DNA of 64,000 bases from Nemertoderma westbladi. Its lineage: Eukaryota > Xenacoelomorpha > Nemertodermatida > Nemertodermatidae. The notes under the pieces were generated by a model that saw nothing but the letters and a program-made list of their open reading frames with translations, was not told the DNA's origin and did not search any database. Location: NCBI GenBank assembly GCA_032718475.1, contig JAUCBJ010000528.1, positions 1-64,000 of the forward strand. Reading direction: 5' to 3'. A program made the position numbers and the translations under genes. This document shows positions 57,911-64,000 of the stretch, piece by piece; the stretch's first letter is position 1, and each line of letters opens with the position of its first letter.

Positions 57911-60750
57911 TCTGTAACGCATAAATACGGTACGCAGTAAGTAACGCAGTACCATCTCAAAACAAACTCAATATATCTGTAACGCAGTAAGTAACGCAGT
58001 ACCATCTCAAAACAAACTCAACATATCTGTAACGCAGTAAGTAACGCAGTACCATCTCAAAACAAACTCAACATATCTGTAACGCAGTAAGTAACGCAGT
58101 ACCATACTCAAAACAAACTCAACATATCTGTAACGCAGTAAGTAACGCAGTACCATCTCAAAACAAACTCAACATATCTGTAACGCAGTAAGTAACGCAG
58201 TACCATCTCAAAACAAACTCAACATATCTGTAACGCAGTAAGTAACGCAGTACCATCTCAAAACAAACTCAACATATCTGTAACGCAGTAAGTAACGCAG
58301 TACCATCTCAAAACAAACTCAACATATCTGTAACGCAGTAAGTAACGCAGTACCATCTCAAAACAAACTCAACATATCTGTAACGCAGTAAGTAACGCAG
58401 TACCATCTCAAAACAAACTCAACATATCTGTAACGCAGTAAGTAACGCAGTACCATACTCAAAACAAACTCAACATATCTGTAACGCAGTAAGTAACGCA
58501 GTACCATCTCAAAACAAACTCAACATATCTGTAACGCAGTAAGTAACGCAGTACCATCTCAAAACAAACTCAACATATCTGTAACGCAGTAAGTAACGCA
58601 GTACCATCTCAAAACAAACTCAACATATCTGTAACGCAGTAAGTAACGCAGTACCATCTCAAAACAAACTCAACATATCTGTAACGCAGTAAGTAACGCA
58701 GTACCATCTCAAAACAAACTCAACATATCTGTAACGCAGTAAGTAACGCAGTACCATACTCAAAACAAACTCAACATATCTGTAACGCAGTAAGTAACGC
58801 AGTACCATCTCAAAACAAACTCAACATATCTGTAACGCAGTAAGTAACGCAGTACCATCTCAAAACAAACTCAACATATCTGTAACGCAGTAAGTAACGC
58901 AGTACCATACTCAAAACAAACTCAACATATCTGTAACGCAGTAAGTAACGCAGTACCATCTCAAAACAAACTCAACATATCTGTAACGCAGTAAGTAACG
59001 CAGTACCATCTCAAAACAAACTCAACATATCTGTAACGCAGTAAGTAACGCAGTACCATACTCAAAACAAACTCAACATATCTGTAACGCAGTAAGTAAC
59101 GCAGTACCATCTCAAAACAAACTCAACATATCTGTAACGCAGTAAGTAACGCAGTACCATACTCAAAACAAACTCAATATATCTGTAACGCAGTAAGTAA
59201 CGCAGTACCATCTCAAAACAAACTCAACATATCTGTAACGCAGTAAGTAACGCAGTACCATACTCAAAACAAACTCAACATATCTGTAACGCAGTAAGTA
59301 ACGCAGTACCATACTCAAAACAAACTCAACATATCTGTAACGCAGTAAGTAACGCAGTACCATACTCAAAACAAACTCAACATATCTGTAACGCAGTAAG
59401 TAACGCAGTACCATCTCAAAACAAACTCAACATATCTGTAACGCAGTAAGTAACGCAGTACCATCTCAAAACAAACTCAACATATCTGTAACGCAGTAAG
59501 TAACGCAGTACCATCTCAAAACAAACTCAACATATCTGTAACGCAGTAAGTAACGCAGTACCATCTCAAATCAAACTCAACATATCTGTAACGCAGTAAG
59601 TAACGCAGTACCATCTCAAAACAAACTCAACATATCTGTAACGCAGTAAGTAACGCAGTACCATCTCAAAACAAACTCAACATATCTGTAACGCAGTAAG
59701 TAACGCAGTACCATACTCAAAACAAACTCAACATATCTGTAACGCAGTAAGTAACGCAGTACCATACTCAAAACAAACTCAACATATCTGTAACGCAGTA
59801 AGTAACGCAGTACCATACTCAAAACAAACTCAACATATCTGTAACGCAGTAAGTAACGCAGTACCATACTCAAAACAAACTCAACATATCTGTAACGCAG
59901 TAAGTAACGCAGTACCATACTCAAAACAAACTCAACATATCTGTAACGCAGTAAGTAACGCAGTACCATACTCAAAACAAACTCAACATATCTGTAACGC
60001 AGTAAGTAACGCAGTACCATACTCAAAACAAACTCAACATATCTGTAACGCAGTAAGTAACGCAGTACCATACTCAAAACAAACTCAACATATCTGTAAC
60101 GCAGTAAGTAACGCAGTACCATACTCAAAACAAACTCAACATATCTGTAACGCAGTAAGTAACGCAGTACCATACTCAAAACAAACTCAACATATCTGTA
60201 ACGCAGTAAGTAACGCAGTACCATCTCAAAACAAACTCAACATATCTGTAACGCAGTAAGTAACGCAGTACCATACTCAAAACAAACTCAACATATCTGT
60301 AACGCAGTAAGTAACGCAGTACCATACTCAAAACAAACTCAACATATCTGTAACGCAGTAAGTAACGCAGTACCATACTCAAAACAAACTCAACGTATCT
60401 GTAACGCAGTAAGTAACGCAGTACCATCTCAAAACAAACTCAACATATCTGTAACGCAGTAAGGAACGCAGTACCATCTCAAAACAAACTCAACATATCT
60501 GTAACGCAGTAAGTAACGCAGTACCATCTCAAAACAAACTCAACATATCTGTAACGCAGTAAGTAACGCAGTACCATCTCAAAACAAACTCAACATATCT
60601 GTAACGCAGTAAGTAACGCAGTACCATCTCAAAACAAACTCAACATATCTGTAACGCAGTAAGTAACGCAGTACCATCTCAAAACAAACTCAACATATCT
60701 GTAACGCAGTAAGTAACGCAGTACCATCTCAAAACAAACTCAACATATCT
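57911..60750. repeat. 50/51-bp tandem array, about 56 copies
   Basis: Unit contains TCTGTAACGCAGTAAGTAAC and GCAGTACCATCTCAAAACAA. A one-base insertion (CCATACTC for CCATCTC) makes 51-bp units. The 51-bp form is sparse at first and dominates from about 59.2 to 60.4 kb, where its period of 17 codons opens long minus-strand frames, which I reject as genes. Confidence 0.97.
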
Positions 60751-60883
60751 GATGTCATCTGGATTTTGGTGAGAGCCAATTTAATAATAAAACCGACAGA
60801 AATCTGTAATATTAGAATAATATCTTTAACAAAAACCTGCCGCACTAACAAGTTATATAAATATGATTCCGATACCACAATCT

Positions 60884-60930
60884 TTATATACTGACAAAAA
60901 CGGAAGTGGCTGACATTTTGAATGACGTCA
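60884..60930 (-). promoter_or_regulatory. CRE, ETS- and TATA-like motifs in the right inverted repeat
   Basis: TGACGTCA (60923-60930, a perfect CRE palindrome), CGGAAGTG (60901-60908, ETS-like) and a TATATAA match on the minus strand (60884-60890), again pointing into the array. The arrangement mirrors the left repeat. Confidence 0.35.
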
Positions 60931-60976
60931 CCTAAATTATACAGATATCGATAATACACGCTAGTTGGCGTCCTAC

Positions 60977-63900
60977 GGCACTCACCGCAGTCCTACTGTA
61001 CGGCACTCACCGCAGTGCTACTGTACGGCACTCACCGCAGTCCTACTGTACGGAACTCACCGCAGTCCTACTGTACGGCACTCACCGCAGTCCTACTGTA
61101 CGGCACTCACCGCAGTCCTACTGTACGGCACTCACCGCAGTCCTACTGTACGGCACTCACCGCAGTCCTACTGTACGGCACTCACCGCAGTCCTACTGTA
61201 CGGCACTCACCGCAGTCCTACTGTACGGCACTCACCGCAGTCCTACTGTACGGAACTCACCGCAGTCCTACTGTACGGCACTCACCGCAGTCCTACTGTA
61301 CGGCACTCACCGCAGTCCTACTGTACGGCACTCACCGCAGTCCTACTGTACGGCACTCACCGCAGTCCTACTGTACGGCACTCACCGCAGTCCTACTGTA
61401 CGGCACTCACCGCAGTCCTACTGTACGGCACTCACCGCAGTCCTACTGTACGGCACTCACCGCAGTCCTACTGTACGGCACTCACCGCAGTCCTACTGTA
61501 CGGCACTCACCGCAGTCCTACTGTACGGCACTCACCGCAGTCCTACTGTACGGCACTCACCGCAGTCCTACTGTACGGCACTCACCGCAGTCCTACTGTA
61601 CGGCACTCACCGCAGTCCTACTGTACGGCACTCACCGCAGTCCTACTGTACGGCACTCACCGCAGTCCTACTGTACGGCACTCACCGCAGTCCTACTGTA
61701 CGGCACTCACCGCAGTCCTACTGTACGGCACTCACCGCAGTCCTACTGTACGGAACTCACCGCAGTCCTACTGTACGGCACTCACCGCAGTCCTACTGTA
61801 CGGCACTCACCGCAGTCCTACTGTACGGCACTCACCGCAGTCCTACTGTACGGCACGCACTCACCGCAGTCCTACTGTACGGCACGGCACTCACCGCAGT
61901 CCTACTGTACGGCACTCACCGCAGTCCTACTGTACGGCACTCACCGCAGTCCTACTGTACGGCACTCACCGCAGTGCTACTGTACGGCACTCACCGCAGT
62001 CCTACTGTACGGAACTCACCGCAGTCCTACTGTACGGCACTCACCGCAGTCCTACTGTACGGCACTCACCGCAGTCCTACTGTACGGCACTCACCGCAGT
62101 CCTACTGTACGGCACGGCACTCACCGCAGTCCTACTGTACGGCACTCACCGCAGTCCTACTGTACGGCACTCACCGCAGTCCTACTGTACGGCACTCACC
62201 GCAGTCCTACTGTACGGCACTCACCGCAGTCCTACTGTACGGCACTCACCGCAGTCCTACTGTACTGTAGGAACTCACCGCAGTCCTACTGTACGGCACT
62301 CACCGCAGTCCTACTGTACGGCACTCACCGCAGTCCTACTGTACGGCACTCACCGCAGTCCTACTGTACGGCACTCACCGCAGTCCTACTGTACGGCACT
62401 CACCGCAGTCCTACTGTACGGCACTCACCGCAGTCCTACTGTACGGCACTCACCGCAGTCCTACTGTACGGCACTCACCGCAGTCCTACTGTACGGCACT
62501 CACCGCAGTCCTACTGTACGGAACTCACCGCAGTCCTACTGTACGGCACTCACCGCAGTCCTACTGTACGGAACTCACCGCAGTCCTACTGTACGGCACT
62601 CACCGCAGTCCTACTGTACGGAACTCACCGCAGTCCTACTGTACGGCACTCACCGCAGTCCTACTGTACGGAACTCACCGCAGTCCTACTGTACGGCACT
62701 CACCGCAGTGCTACTGTACGGCACTCACCGCAGTCCTACTGTACGGCACTCACCGCAGTCCTACTGTACGGAACTCACCGCAGTCCTACTGTACGGCACT
62801 CACCGCAGTCCTACTGTACGGAACTCACCGCAGTCCTACTGTACGGCACTCACCGCAGTCCTACTGTACGGCACTCACCGCAGTGCTACTGTACGGCACT
62901 CACCGCAGTCCTACTGTACGGAACTCACCGCAGTCCTACTGTACGGCACTCACCGCAGTCCTACTGTACGGAACTCACCGCAGTCCTACTGTACGGCACT
63001 CACCGCAGTCCTACTGTACGGCACTCACCGCAGTCCTACTGTACGGCACTCACCGCAGTCCTACTGTACGGAACTCACCGCAGTCCTACTGTACGGCACT
63101 CACCGCAGTCCTACTGTACGGCACTCACCGCAGTCCTACTGTACGGAACTCACCGCAGTCCTACTGTACGGCACTCACCGCAGTCCTACTGTACGGAACT
63201 CACCGCAGTCCTACTGTACGGCACTCACCGCAGTCCTACTGTACGGAACTCACCGCAGTCCTACTGTACGGAACTCACCGCAGTCCTACTGTACGGAACT
63301 CACCGCAGTCCTACTGTACGGCACTCACCGCAGTCCTACTGTACGGCACTCACCGCAGTCCTACTGTACGGCACTCACCGCAGTCCTACTGTACGGAACT
63401 CACCGCAGTCCTACTGTACGGCACTCACCGCAGTCCTACTGTACGGAACTCACCGCAGTCCTACTGTACGGCACTCACCGCAGTCCTACTGTACGGCACT
63501 CACCGCAGTCCTACTGTACGGCACTCACCGCAGTCCTACTGTACGGAACTCACCGCAGTCCTACTGTACGGCACTCACCGCAGTCCTACTGTACGGCACT
63601 CACCGCAGTCCTACTGTACGGAACTCACCGCAGTCCTACTGTACGGCACTCACCGCAGTCCTACTGTACGGAACTCACCGCAGTCCTACTGTACGGCACT
63701 CACCGCAGTCCTACTGTACGGAACTCACCGCAGTCCTACTGTACGGCACTCACCGCAGTCCTACTGTACGGAACTCACCGCAGTCCTACTGTACGGCACT
63801 CACCGCAGTCCTACTGTACGGCACTCACCGCAGTCCTACTGTACGGCACTCACCGCAGTCCTACTGTACGGCACTCACCGCAGTCCTACTGTACGGCACT

Positions 63901-64000
63901 CACCGCAGTCCTACTGTACGGCACTCACCGCAGTCCTACTGTACGGCACTCACCGCAGTCCTACTGTACGGCACTCACCGCAGTCCTACTGTACGGCACT
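60977..64000. repeat. 25-bp tandem array, about 121 copies, runs off the window
   Basis: Unit contains CGGCACTCACCGCAG and TCCTACTGTA. The main variant is GGAACTCACC for GGCACTCACC. From about 62.5 to 63.8 kb the two forms often alternate, giving a 50-bp higher-order unit. Irregular units with extra bases occur near 61856, 61885, 62112 and 62265. It abuts the right inverted repeat with no spacer. Confidence 0.97.

Larger units (their letters stand above)
57721..60976. mobile_element. Element with ~110-bp terminal inverted repeats around a satellite
   Basis: 57721-57830 and 60869-60976 are inverted copies, sharing GGACGCCA at the outer end, CTAGCGTGTATTAT, TATAATTTAGGTGACGT and AGCCACTTCCGTTT. 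Between them is almost nothing but a 50/51-bp array. No transposase is seen, so if mobile it is non-autonomous. No target-site duplication is visible: the left is flanked by unique AT-rich DNA and the right directly by a 25-bp array. The right end, GGCGTCCTAC, resembles part of that 25-bp unit. Confidence 0.65.

Noticed and set aside
59163-60427. Minus-strand frames repeating YLLRYRYVEFVLSMVLR
   Set aside because: They exist only where the unit is 51 bp and vanish where it is 50 bp, so they follow the period and not a gene.
60977-64000. Possible telomeric repeat at the window end
   Set aside because: The 25-bp unit is not TTAGGG-like and the window end is arbitrary.

Overview
The window is eukaryotic, most likely a marine invertebrate. 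The evidence is a 2,690-codon BEL/Pao gag-pol polyprotein, two decayed non-LTR retrotransposons, a KANSL2 (NSL2) homologue, a spliced gene for an Arg/Ser-rich repeat protein, a probable tRNA-derived SINE, and no bacterial gene organisation. The SINE tail and the dense minisatellites would suit a lophotrochozoan such as a mollusc, but nothing seen here fixes the phylum. Roughly a third of the window is tandem repeat.

Layout. Positions 1-2324: AT-rich sequence with a 51-bp and a 15-bp minisatellite. 2325-10205: BEL/Pao element 1 on the minus strand, whose uninterrupted ORF keeps gag and protease but has lost RT, RNase H and integrase through in-frame deletions. 10206-18571: a central segment with a SINE-like repeat, a 1.07-kb fold-back transposon (12411-13475, 8-bp target duplication GCACCAGT), sixty copies of a 27-bp repeat, and a single-exon KANSL2-like gene. 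18572-30980: BEL/Pao element 2 on the plus strand, with an intact polyprotein and a 669-bp tandem duplication of its 3' end. Elements 1 and 2 are head to head, and their ~3.4-kb leaders form an inverted repeat around the KANSL2 segment.

30981-33838: AT-rich sequence with a degenerate reading frame. 33839-42203: an 8.4-kb array of a ~59-bp repeat. 42940-49577: a 62-bp tandem array split by two non-LTR elements lying tail to tail. 49880-55749: a minus-strand gene for an SR-type repeat protein; the big exon and an upstream exon join in frame across a predicted 572-bp intron that holds a palindromic MITE. 55795-57518: two more arrays. 57721-60976: ~110-bp terminal inverted repeats, each with CRE-, ETS- and TATA-like motifs pointing inward, around a 50/51-bp array. 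60977-64000: a 25-bp array running off the end.

Only two host genes are supported. KANSL2 is a subunit of the NSL (MOF/KAT8) histone acetyltransferase complex; the SR-like protein is probably nuclear, from its composition. The rest is a record of transposition and tandem amplification. The most notable items are the fold-back element with array-built arms, the inverted-repeat-bounded satellite with promoter-like ends, and the gag-only BEL derivative. All comparisons were made by eye, so identity levels are approximate.
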